From the NCBI RefSeq assembly GCF_000499385.1, contig NW_013654662.1, positions 1-10,000 of the forward strand: a stretch of DNA of 10,000 nt. Direction: 5' to 3'. The notes under the pieces were generated by a model, which saw only the letters and a list, made by a program, of their open reading frames with translations, searched no databases and was not told where the DNA came from. Source of the DNA: Eimeria necatrix (taxonomy: Eukaryota > Apicomplexa > Conoidasida > Eucoccidiorida > Eimeriidae). Position 1 is the stretch's first letter. Each line of letters starts with the position of its first letter. A program made the position numbers and the translations under genes. Of the stretch, positions 5,843-9,987 are shown piece by piece.

Positions 5843-7516
5843 GCGCCTCCATTCCCAGGTGCTGCAGCAGCAAGCGCAAAGGCGACGCAGCAGCAACAGC
5901 AACTGCAGCAACTGCAGCAGCTGCAGCAGCGGGCGAAACAGAGAAACATACAGCAGCAGCTGCAGCAGTAGCGCCGCCAGCAGCAGCAAAAGCAGCAACG
6001 GCAGCAGCAGCGGCTGCTGCTGCTGCTGCTGCTGCTGCTGCGTCAGCATCCGCCGCAGATGCTTAGCAGCAACAGCAGGAGGGCCGGAGAAGCGAGCAGC
6101 AGCAGCAGCAACACAAGACCATCAGCATCAGCAGCAGCAGCAGCAACACAAGAGCAGCAGCAGCAGCAGCAACACAAGACCAGCAGCAGCAGCAGCAGCA
6201 ACAACAACACAAGAGCAGCAGCAGCAGCAGCAGCAACACAAGACCAGCAGCAGCAGCAGCAGCAACACAAGACCAGCAGCAGCAGCAGCAGCAGCGGATG
6301 GCCTACAGTGAGCAGCAGCAGCAGCAGCTTTGTGTCTGCAGCATCTTGGGGCTGCTGCAGCGTCTCCATTCCGCATGCACGCAGCAGCAGCAGCAGCGGG
6401 GACTCGCTGCCGTGCTGCAGTGCAGCAGCAGCAAGAGCCAGACTCAGCTGCGTCAAAGCCGCTTTGCTGCTCACAACAGCAAAAAGGGTTTAGGGTTTAG
6501 GGTTTAGGGTTTAGGGTTTAGGGTTTAGCTCTGCGCAGGGGCGCCGGGCGCAACCCCACTTTAGGGTTTAGGGTTTAGGGTGTAGGGGCTCTTAGCAGCC
6601 CCTGCTGACAGGGAAACGCCCCCCCAGGCCTAATCCCCAAACCCTAAACCCTAAAGCCTAAACCCTAAACCCTAAACCCTAAACCCTAAACCCTACTTGC
6701 TTTGGTGCTGCTTAATTGCTGCAGCAACTTTGTAGATCAAAGCCGTCAGGGCCTCGGGCGGCAGCTGGTGCATATCGAATTTGCATTTAGTCCTTAGGGT
6801 TTGCGCAGCAAAGCAAACCACCTGCGAGCCAAACCCTAAACCCTAAACCCTAAACCCTAAACCCTAAACCCTAAACCCTCGCGCGCAAATCCCGGCGCCC
6901 GAATTCCACGCGCGCGCGCCGCCAGCAGCCCGGTGGCTCCCTCGACGCCAGAGCTTCAACCGCAAGAGCTTAGGGTTTAGGGTTTAGGGTTTAGGGTTTA
7001 GGGTTTAGGGTTTAGGGTTTAGGGTTTAGGGTTTAGGTGGGGGTTTAGGGTTTAGGGTTTAGGGTTTAGGGTTTAGGGTTTAGGGTTTAGGGTTTAGGGT
7101 TTAGGGTTTACCTCTGCACTCAGGGGCGGCTGCTTCGGGGCCAGCAGCTCAAGCGAAGACTCCCAGGCCCCTGCGGATTGCTGCCAAGACCTCAGCCATT
7201 CGTCTCTGCGCCACAAACCCTAAACCCTAAACCCTAAACCCTAAACCCTAAGCCCTAAACCCTAAACCCTAAACCTATGTCCGCAGGCAGTAAACGAAAA
7301 CCCTAGAGCCCTAAAACGAAACCCGTCTTCAAGAACCTCAGCCCTAAACCCTAAACCCTAAACCCTAAGCCCTAAACCCTAAACCCTAAACCCTAAACCC
7401 TAAATCCTAAACCCTAAACCCTAAACCCTCGGGTTTCCTTACGCCTGTCTCTGTGTCGCCGGGTCCCCCGAACCAAAAAGGGAGTTTAAGGCCGTTAGCA
7501 GCTGAGCCTCTTCCAT
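71..7516 (-). CDS. TNPO3: Transportin-3/MTR10/importin-13-type nuclear import receptor, 17 exons, 3' end outside window
   Basis: Karyopherins of this family are HEAT-repeat solenoids that bind cargo in the cytoplasm (SR-type RNA-binding proteins for TNPO3, Npl3 for yeast Mtr10), cross the nuclear pore and release the cargo on RanGTP. What is seen: seventeen minus-strand exons with GT-AG junctions (one GC-AG) whose phases fit at all junctions but one. They code for roughly 920 residues. Recognisable blocks in family order are the N-terminal DEWLRSWQQSAGAWE, CFAAQTLRTK, LTQLSLALAAAALQ, LLSSW, FRDQLLLLLEDCASLVG, ALEDVCRNA, LEAVCSLVGRLTEDQL, FVCSTLWPLLQQLLL, VVERALRCMKHAVR and YLYATEWMAVCFGFEG. 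Human TNPO3 has about 923 residues; I estimate that the last 250-300 lie left of the window. The excess length here comes from Leu, Ala and Gln runs. Importin-13 is the main alternative within the same family. The identity rests on recalled family sequences, not on an alignment. Confidence 0.9.
216..591 (+). repeat. Intron 16: three telomere-like AAACCCT tracts with spacers
   Basis: AAACCCT arrays lie at 216-292 (with variant units AGACCCT, AGGCCCT), 382-419 (decaying into CTTCTAAACC-like units to about 456) and 542-589. The spacers 293-381 and 457-541 are not repeats, but no frame in them matches the importin, and exon 16 joins exon 17 without a gap in the family pattern. The intron is about 380 bp. 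Confidence 0.92.
592..820 (-). CDS. Importin exon 16
   Basis: The acceptor CTGCTTAG follows a long CTG tract. The exon codes about 76 residues including QAFVCSTLWPLLQQLLL, SAAVVERALRCMKHAVRTAG and DAFKPLVLPFLQVLQTNAQ. It fits the family blocks QKVIQEIWPVLSETL, RIVERCCRCLRFAVRCVG and ALLQPLVTQMVNVY, one of the clearest matches of the window. The donor CAG|GTGGGT runs straight into TTTAGGG repeats. Phase 0 at the donor. Confidence 0.93.
825..893 (+). repeat. Long (CAG)n tract between exons 15 and 16
   Basis: An almost pure CAG tract of about 69 bp (CTG in the sense strand). It separates the two exons whose reading frames do not join cleanly. Confidence 0.95.
897..1052 (-). CDS. Importin exon 15 (3' end unresolved)
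   Basis: Acceptor TTGCTGTGCCCACAG, then MLESLCRPSIAAIEETLAAG, a Gln run, LPPGRILQQQKLLP, a Leu run and KRLLCPS. It follows the family order ECLSELCSVQVMALKKLL and DRLAVIFRHTNP. The frame then meets TGA at 896-894. No GT donor lies between the conserved helix and that stop; the only later GT (GTATTT at about 962) would remove the helix. Either a base is missing next to the CTG tract or the donor is unusual. Confidence 0.75.
1053..1416 (+). repeat. Intron 14: CTG then CAG/CAA arrays
   Basis: In plus orientation, interrupted CTG units (about 1080-1138) and CAG/CAA/CACCAG units (about 1167-1410) fill the interval between donor GTGAGT and the acceptor of exon 15. Every frame gives only homopolymer peptide. 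I see no conserved block. Confidence 0.85.
1417..1488 (-). CDS. Importin exon 14
   Basis: Acceptor TTTGGGCGCAG and donor TCG|GTGAGT, both phase 0. It codes 24 residues, AYWLVLEAVCSLVGRLTEDQ then LMLS. This fits the family block VGLLKGTALVLARLPLDKI. Both conserved helix positions and the strong donor support it. Confidence 0.92.
1497..1542 (+). repeat. Telomere-like AAACCCT tract in intron 13
   Basis: About six AAACCCT units directly next to the acceptor of exon 14 (sense strand ends GGGTTTGGGCGCAG). The rest of intron 13 (about 1543-1711) is CAG-rich. Confidence 0.95.
1712..1749 (-). CDS. Importin exon 13 (38-bp microexon, GC donor)
   Basis: Acceptor TTTTGTTGCTTCAG. The phase-1 join gives Leu, then ADSLSAEPVAEK (12 codons). 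It fits the family block ARSLDSFLLSPEAAV. The end AAG|GCAAGT is a textbook GC-type donor and gives phase 0, which exon 14 requires. The nearby GTACTC donor would break the frame. Confidence 0.75.
1750..2043 (+). repeat. Intron 12: telomere-like tract plus long CTG array
   Basis: AAACCCT units lie at 1772-1824 with one CTCAGCCT interruption. A CAG run turning into a long CTG array lies at about 1919-2036. The array starts just inside the GTAAGA donor of exon 12. Confidence 0.93.
2044..2237 (-). CDS. Importin exon 12 (A-x-A-L-x-x-V-C motif)
   Basis: Acceptor TATGTGCTGCAG. The phase-2 join makes Asp and reads SGSLQAAVGLLASQLSLP, a ten-residue Ala run, RAAVELLRHRAAAALEDVCR and NAKHPVDTQTIRHLAA. 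It fits the family block with [20 protein letters not shown] followed by IHNICSVC. The donor GTAAGA at 2043 is the best-formed donor of the gene; phase 1. Confidence 0.92.
2238..2451 (+). repeat. Intron 11: CAG arrays
   Basis: A pure CAG run at 2400-2445 and a second at 2251-2273, with CAG-rich DNA between them. Bounded by donor GTAACT and acceptor TGTGCTGCAG of the importin. Confidence 0.85.
2452..2525 (-). CDS. Importin exon 11
   Basis: Acceptor TTTTGCTGCTGCAG, preceded by a T-rich intron, then TEAAVFCRIAAIRFLRRAHT and YIDA, 24 codons plus two bases. Together with exon 10 it gives LPQTEAAVFCRIAAIRF, close in pattern to the family LPETVHTAVRYTSIEL. Donor GA|GTAACT, phase 2. Confidence 0.87.
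2526..2800 (+). repeat. Intron 10: CTG arrays and an A-rich/T-rich segment
   Basis: CTG and CTGCTA units at about 2615-2795. A strongly AT-rich stretch at 2533-2605 becomes T-rich in the sense strand and provides the pyrimidine tract for the exon 11 acceptor. Confidence 0.85.
2801..2844 (-). CDS. Importin exon 10 (44-bp microexon)
   Basis: Acceptor TTCGCCTCAG and donor CAG|GTAGGC. After the phase-1 join (Ser) it codes VAAVQAVLKPSLPQ. This corresponds to the family block LVEVLEGVVRLPE, and exon 11 continues it with T-E-A-A-V as the family does with T-V-H-T-A-V. The acceptor choice is the least certain part. Confidence 0.68.
2996..3137 (-). CDS. Importin exon 9
   Basis: Acceptor GCTGTGCAG, then 47 codons: VTSRMQQLLQSHQLL, a Gln run, SAAAAEDV and FERPLECLFVALDYTFP. 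The last part fits the family block WEVTEAVLFIMAAIAKSV. The donor CCGT|GTACGC (phase 1) is chosen because it fits exon 10; GTGTAC two bases earlier would give the wrong phase. Confidence 0.75.
3143..3183 (+). repeat. (CAG)n tract in intron 8
   Basis: Pure CAG units just upstream, in sense direction, of the exon 9 acceptor. The rest of intron 8 (to 3386) holds CTG runs and a T/C-rich segment around 3185-3250. Confidence 0.93.
3387..3456 (-). CDS. Importin exon 8
   Basis: The acceptor TGCTGCTGCAG is made by the end of a CTG tract. The phase-2 join with exon 7 gives EEFYS-FRDQLLLLLEDCASLVG, matching the family block EFRMRVSDLVKDLIFLIG. The end chosen is CGG|GTGCGT (phase 0) because exon 9 needs phase 0. 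A donor GTATCG 19 bases upstream is possible but its phase fails. Confidence 0.8.
3457..3880 (+). repeat. Intron 7: CAG arrays and a TTTA tract
   Basis: A TTTA/TTTAT microsatellite fills about 3778-3877, directly inside the donor of exon 7. CAG arrays fill 3459-3495 and about 3534-3720. Open frames here give only poly-Q/S/A/L, poly-Cys or Leu-Phe-Ile-Tyr repeats. Confidence 0.92.
3881..4705 (-). CDS. Importin exon 7, largest exon, with homopolymer insertions
   Basis: A frame of 825 bp. After an acceptor in CTG-rich DNA (CTGTAG, before 4705) it reads through a poly-Leu run into QVLESAASDNDETEAAAACI, which fits the family LLFEVLQxxxxxNLHEAASDCV. It then covers the helices QIAVQHSIGPLQQLL, LTHVVAAVAATCRAAVPLLL and SANAVRFFCDLRYDIEDAE (family ISFNFWYRLGEHLY), and ends with QVYRHLSEEALQQIEI and QQMLEEFY. 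The ending fits the family block EETDDFGEFR. Poly-A, poly-Q and His/Pro runs lie between these helices. The donor is CAG|GTAATA, phase 2. The start could instead be 4659 or 4620; the block order does not depend on that. Confidence 0.9.
4706..4857 (+). repeat. Intron 6 (tentative): CAG/CAA array
   Basis: CAG and CAACAG units at about 4707-4847 with a short unique core (about 4755-4780). Boundaries depend on the tentative ends of exons 6 and 7. Confidence 0.6.
4858..5117 (-). CDS. Importin exon 6 (boundaries tentative)
   Basis: This stretch is open for 86 codons: FKFCFDPKWLCALQ, two Gln runs, then LLRPSNALGLGALCC and LSIQWKALATLLSSWKTAS. The last part fits the family block KVFRCLGSWFNLG. The proposed acceptor (CCCCTAG, after 5118) has a poor pyrimidine tract. 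The donor TTCCTG|GTGCGC is non-ideal but its phase 2 agrees with exon 7. An internal intron around the Gln runs is possible. Confidence 0.55.
5150..5201 (+). repeat. Telomere-like (TTTAGGG)n in intron 5
   Basis: Seven TTTAGGG units in plus orientation. The sense strand reads AAACCCT and starts at the donor of exon 5 (GTAAACCC). The whole intron is only about 85 bp, so most of it is this repeat. Confidence 0.93.
5203..5259 (-). CDS. Importin exon 5 (57-bp exon)
   Basis: A strong acceptor, a T/C-rich run ending TGCTGCTCTCCAG, precedes 19 codons beginning VLQFVLEVRRTGPKAL. Joined to exon 4 this gives LLLLLLT-VLQFVLEV, like the family LLEILTVLPEEV. The donor is AGC|GTAAAC, again leading directly into AAACCCT repeats of the sense strand. 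Both ends are phase 0. Confidence 0.82.
5286..5380 (+). repeat. AT-rich microsatellites (TAAA)n and (TTAA)n
   Basis: ATAAATAA-type units pass into AATTAATTAATT-type units, 95 bp with almost no G or C. Confidence 0.95.
5411..5452. repeat. Perfect 42-bp palindrome
   Basis: Two 21-bp arms with no spacer. The arms begin TGCGCTGCTGTACAGACAC and meet at CCCGGG. The next base pair outward does not match. Confidence 0.95.
5608..5645. repeat. Tandem GTAC-centred palindromes
   Basis: A perfect 24-bp palindrome (5608-5631) around GTGTACGTACAC is followed by a second copy of the same core (AGGTGTACGTACACCT, 5630-5645). They overlap by two bases. Confidence 0.93.
6058..6298 (+). repeat. CAG arrays with recurring ACACAAGA interruption
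   Basis: Runs of four to eight CAG separated by AACACAAGACCAG or AACACAAGAGCAG, repeated about six times. This makes a higher-order tandem repeat of roughly 25-40 bp within intron 4. Confidence 0.85.
6307..6466 (-). CDS. Importin exon 4 (TQLxLALAxLALQ motif)
   Basis: Acceptor GTTGTGAGCAG; the phase-2 join completes an Asn codon, then reads KAALTQLSLALAAAALQHGS. This fits the family block VxTQLaLAiAdLALQ. The exon continues with a Leu run (LLLLLRACGMETLQQ) and ends DTKLLLLLLT before donor GTAGGC in phase 0. It codes 53 residues. The next matching block (VLQFVLEV) lies over 1 kb away, so a long intron follows. Confidence 0.88.
6467..6696 (+). repeat. Intron 3: telomere-like tracts in opposite orientations
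   Basis: TTTAGGG tracts lie at 6485-6528 and 6560-6586, and an AAACCCT tract at 6639-6694 (one AAAGCCT unit). The spacer between them (6587-6638) is GC-rich and unique. The AAACCCT tract abuts the donor of exon 3. Confidence 0.94.
6697..6821 (-). CDS. Importin exon 3 (FAAQT motif)
   Basis: Acceptor GGCTCGCAG and donor AA|GTAGGG (phase 2). The exon codes 41 residues beginning VVCFAAQTLRTKCKFDMHQL. It corresponds to the family block CyFAAQTmkxKIxxxfxeLP and is followed by a helix with a Gln/Lys-rich end (AAAIKQHQS). The donor is continuous with a TTTAGGG tract in the sense strand. Confidence 0.93.
6822..7111 (+). repeat. Intron 2: AAACCCT tract, GC-rich spacer, long TTTAGGG array
   Basis: AAACCCT units at 6831-6879 and TTTAGGG units at 6970-7110, the longest array of the window, broken once by GTGGGGG near 7038. 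The spacer 6880-6969 is GC-rich with CGCGCGCG. Exon 2 joins exon 3 in phase without it, so it is not coding. Confidence 0.94.
7112..7205 (-). CDS. Importin exon 2 (Trp-rich N-terminal HEAT helix)
   Basis: Acceptor GTGGCGCAG and donor GAG|GTAAAC. The phase-2 join completes an Ala codon, then reads DEWLRSWQQSAGAWE followed by SSLELL. This is the family signature xxWLxxxQxSxxAWexxxxLL. The exon codes 31 residues and ends in phase 0. The donor runs straight into an AAACCCT tract of the sense strand. Confidence 0.92.
7206..7442 (+). repeat. Intron 1: AAACCCT tracts
   Basis: Telomere-like tracts at 7215-7274 and 7342-7429 with single variants (AAGCCCT, AAATCCT) and a short unique spacer 7275-7341. 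Confidence 0.94.
7443..7516 (-). CDS. Importin exon 1 (N-terminus)
   Basis: The ATG is chosen because the preceding bases GCAAG and the following G give an A at -3 and G at +4, as in apicomplexan start sites. The protein opens MEEAQLLTALNSLFGSGDPA, matching the family opening in which a helix ending ALYxxPDP precedes the first tryptophan motif. The exon ends CAGGC before donor GTAAGG (phase 2). The upstream frame stays open through a (AGC)n run but has no further ATG nearby. Confidence 0.9.
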
Positions 7517-7521
7517 CTTGC

Positions 7522-7566
<45 letters not shown>

Positions 7567-7794
7567 CACACGTGTTGCTGTTGAGGCTGCTGCTGCCACT
7601 GTGGCTGCTGCTGCACCTACTGCAGTTCGTGCTGCTGCTGCTGCTGCTGCTGCTGCAGCGTTTGAGGGGCTTCCTGCTGCTGCGTCTGAGCCCACTGCGC
7701 CTGAAGCAGCAGCAACAGGAAGCGCAGCAGCAGCTAGTGCAGCAGCAGCAGCAGCAGCAGCAACCCCGACGGAGGTCCCCTTGAACTTGTGCCG

Positions 7795-7833
<39 letters not shown>

Positions 7834-8001
7834 CCCAAAGTTCCTTCCTCTTGTCCTTTGTGCTACTGCGCCTCCTACCACTGTTGCTGCGTCTCCTGCA
7901 GCAGCTGCTGCTGCTGCTCCTGCTGCTCCTGCTGCTGCTGCTGCTGCGGCTGCGGCCGCTTCAGTTAGAGCCGCTGGCCCAACCCCAATGCAGAGAACGC
8001 A

Positions 8002-8033
<32 letters not shown>

Positions 8034-8478
8034 ATCAGCAGCAAATAACACCGAGAGGGCAGAGCGCAGCAGCAGTCTGGCGCGCATGTGTCGCTGCTGC
8101 TGCTGCTGGTTACTGCTGCTGCTGCTGCCGCCACAGCACACTTCTTGCTGCTGCTGCTGCTGCTGCTGCAGGAAATAAAAAAAGAGCTTAGCGCATTTTA
8201 TGTGTAGAGGCAGCTGCAGCAGACACCGCAGCAGGATCCCAGTGCATGCAGCAGCAGCAGCGGCAGCCGCAGCGGCTGCTGCTTCTGCTGCTGCTGCTGC
8301 TGCTGGCATTCAGCGCCTAGCGGTCCACGAGCGGTCACTGCAGCAGCAGCAGCTGCTGCTGCTGCTGCTGCTCCCTCAATATTATTGGTATTCTTCCCTT
8401 TTGTAATTTGAATCAAATTTAAAGCAACTTAGTATTCATTGGCGTCCTTCTTCCTCCCGCTGCTTCCCCCTACTGCAG
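7517..8478. other. CTG-rich flank upstream of the importin start; no gene assigned
   Basis: About 960 bp with several CTG/CAG tracts (for example 7521-7565, 7798-7831, 8002-8033, 8144-8169). Frames on both strands are open through Ala, Leu or Ser runs, but I recognise no conserved block. It may hold the 5' UTR and promoter of the minus-strand importin and upstream exons of the plus-strand candidate at 8745. No telomere-like repeat occurs here. A T-rich segment at 8379-8478 ends in an acceptor-like CTACTGCAG. Confidence 0.6.
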
Positions 8479-8683
8479 CAGCAGCAGCAGCAGCAGCCGC
8501 AGCAGCAGCAGCAGCAGCTCAGCAGCAACTGCAGCAGCAGCAGCAGCAGCCAACTACCACAGTTACAAACAGCATTTTTGGCTTTTTGAGCCATCAGACT
8601 CATTTTAAGGCCACTTGCTTTGCCGGTTCCTCTACGCTGCAGCAGCAGCAGCAGCAGCAGCGGCTGAGTCTCGACATTGGCTG

Positions 8684-8727
<44 letters not shown>

Positions 8728-8744
8728 GAGCGTCTGCGTCTGCA

Positions 8745-8992
8745 ATGGGGTACATTTTAGCTGCTCCCGTGTGCGTGCCGGTGGTGCCGCCGGCGCCCGT
8801 GGTGGTGCTGCAGCAGCAGCCTGCTGTGTGCGTGCTGCAGCAGCAGCAGCAGCAGCAGCAAGTGCTGCAGCTGCGGCAGCAGCAGCCAGTTCAAATCCTC
8901 GTAAAGCCCCCGCCCGCCTACACTCTCACAGTAGTCGAGCCGCCCCCACTTCTCATATCTTACCCGCAGCCCCCCTTGACTATTCTCATGTA

Positions 8993-8993
<1 letters not shown>
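8745..8993 (+). CDS. Candidate terminal exon of a Val/Pro-rich protein of unknown function
   Basis: From ATG 8745 (GCAATGG context) to the TAG at 8991-8993 the frame codes 82 residues: MGYILAAPVCVPVVPPAPVV, two Gln runs, then QILVKPPPAYTLTVVEPPPL and a C-terminus PQPPLTILM. Val-x-Val and Pro-Pro patterns recur and are not explained by a trinucleotide repeat. The frame stays open upstream to 8479, after a pyrimidine-rich CTACTGCAG, so the true exon may start by splicing at 8479 or near 8644. I do not recognise the family. The opposite strand and another plus frame are also open, so coding is inferred from composition and the stop position only. Confidence 0.42.
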
Positions 8994-9027
<34 letters not shown>

Positions 9028-9240
9028 AGCAGCAGCAGCAGCAGCAACCAATTCGGTCTAGTGCTGATTTGCTGGTGCCGGTGTTCTCCCGCTTCTGCTG
9101 CTGCTGCAGCAGCAGCTGAAGCACAGGCAGCGTTCGCAGTGCCCAGGCTAGCAGCAGCTGCAGCAGCAACTGCTGCTGCTGCTGCTGCTGCAGCAGCAGC
9201 TGCTGCAGCTGCTGCTGCGGTGTTTAGGCTTTGTATCTTT
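8994..9240. other. CAG/CTG-rich spacer after the Val/Pro-rich frame
   Basis: CTG then CAG runs at 8992-9045 and 9096-9218, with unique cores of under 40 bp. Frames on both strands are mainly poly-A, poly-L or poly-Q. No conserved block is recognised. Confidence 0.6.
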
Positions 9241-9282
9241 TTCACTTTCCCAACAGTCCTTCAAGTTGTCTACGGAGCCAAA

Positions 9283-9352
9283 TATTTATTTTTTATTTTT
9301 ATTTAAATTATTATTTTTATTTTATTTAAATTTAATAAATCAAATAAAACAA
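9283..9352 (+). repeat. AT-rich low-complexity segment
   Basis: ATTTATTTTTA-type units with almost no G or C, similar to the AT-rich segments inside introns 4 and 7. Confidence 0.85.
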
Positions 9353-9391
9353 AAATCCGCAACTGCACTGTTCTCGCGGAGCACCGGGCCC

Positions 9392-9827
9392 TGCTGCTGC
9401 TGCTGCAGCTGCTGCTGCTGCTGCTGCTGCTGCTACTGCTGCGCTGCTGCTACTGCTGCTGCTACTGCTGCTGCTACTGCTGCGCTGCTGCTACTGCTGC
9501 TGCTGCTAGTGCTGCTGCTGCTGCTAGTGCTGCTGCTGCTACTGCTGCTGCTGCTACTGGTGCTGCTGCTGCTACTGCTGCTGCTGCTACTGGTGCTGCT
9601 GCTACTGGTGCTGCTGCTGCTACTGCTGCTGCTGCTACTGGTGCTGCTGCTGCTACTGCTGCTGCTGCTACTGCTGCTGCTGCTACTGCTGCTGCTGCTA
9701 CTGCTGCGCTGCTGCTACTGCTGCGCTGCTGCTACTGCTGCTGCTGCTACTGCTGCTGCTGCTACTGCTGCTGCTGCTGCTACTGCTACTGCTGCTGCGC
9801 TGCTGCTGCTGCTGCTGCTGCTGCTTA
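9392..9827 (+). repeat. Long CTG array with CTA, GTG and CGCTG variants
   Basis: About 435 bp of CTG with ordered interruptions. CTACTGCTGCGCTGCTG units occur at about 9433-9500 and again at 9700-9735. CTACTGGTG occurs four times at about 9555-9645. This is a higher-order tandem structure rather than a pure trinucleotide run. In the sense of the minus-strand exon at 9829-9987 it would be the start of the following intron. Confidence 0.93.
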
Positions 9828-9828
9828 C

Positions 9829-9987
9829 TGGCTGGGAGTTGGCTGCTGCAGCAGCAAGAAGCGCGGCATTGAGAAGTGCTGCAGCATTGAAGCAAAGACA
9901 AGAAACAAAATATCCAAAGATGGACCACCAGGCCCACAGGCCTCCGCGGCGGGGCCCCCGCGTGGGAAAGCTGTACCAGTAGGCCAC
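9829..9987 (-). CDS. Candidate exon with Trp-rich membrane segment, unknown protein
   Basis: On the minus strand an acceptor made by a CAG run (GCAGCAGCAG before 9987) is followed by 53 codons and a good donor, CCA|GTAAGC, at 9828. The frame reads VAYWYSFPTRGPRRGGLWAW then WSIFGYFVSCLCF, NAAALLNAALLAAAAA and NSQP. A basic Pro/Gly/Arg stretch precedes a hydrophobic aromatic segment that could cross a membrane. This composition is not explained by repeats. The alternative on the plus strand (ending RRGPRVGKLYQ, stop at 9980-9982) has less support. Family not recognised; the start and remaining exons lie outside the window or beyond the CTG array. Confidence 0.4.

Larger units (their letters stand above)
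5260..6306 (-). other. Intron 4, about 1 kb: AT-rich microsatellites, palindromes, CAG arrays
   Basis: The longest intron. In plus coordinates it holds TAAA and TTAA/AATT microsatellites at about 5286-5380, a perfect palindrome at 5411-5452, A-rich DNA at 5463-5580, tandem GTAC-centred palindromes at 5608-5645, AT-rich DNA at 5668-5760, and CAG/CTG arrays with ACACAAGAC interruptions at about 5811-6298. Open frames in it are homopolymer shadows. I see no importin block in it. Confidence 0.82.

Noticed and set aside
5811..6298. Regular CAG/ACACAAGA array as a CRISPR array
   Set aside because: Spacers are themselves repeats and vary in length; this is a eukaryotic microsatellite with periodic interruptions.
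6880..6969. GC-rich spacer in intron 2 as an exon
   Set aside because: Exons 2 and 3 join in phase 0 directly (LSAE then VVCFAAQT), and its frames match nothing.
8757..9245. Minus-strand 162-codon frame with a GTAAGA donor-like site
   Set aside because: Mostly poly-A, poly-Q and poly-L; its unique part lies antisense to the Val/Pro-rich frame, which ends in a clean stop. I could not exclude it but found less support for it.
9834..9982. Plus-strand tail ending RRGPRVGKLYQ as a terminal exon
   Set aside because: No good acceptor or conserved motif seen, and the minus strand of the same DNA has both splice sites and a membrane-like composition.
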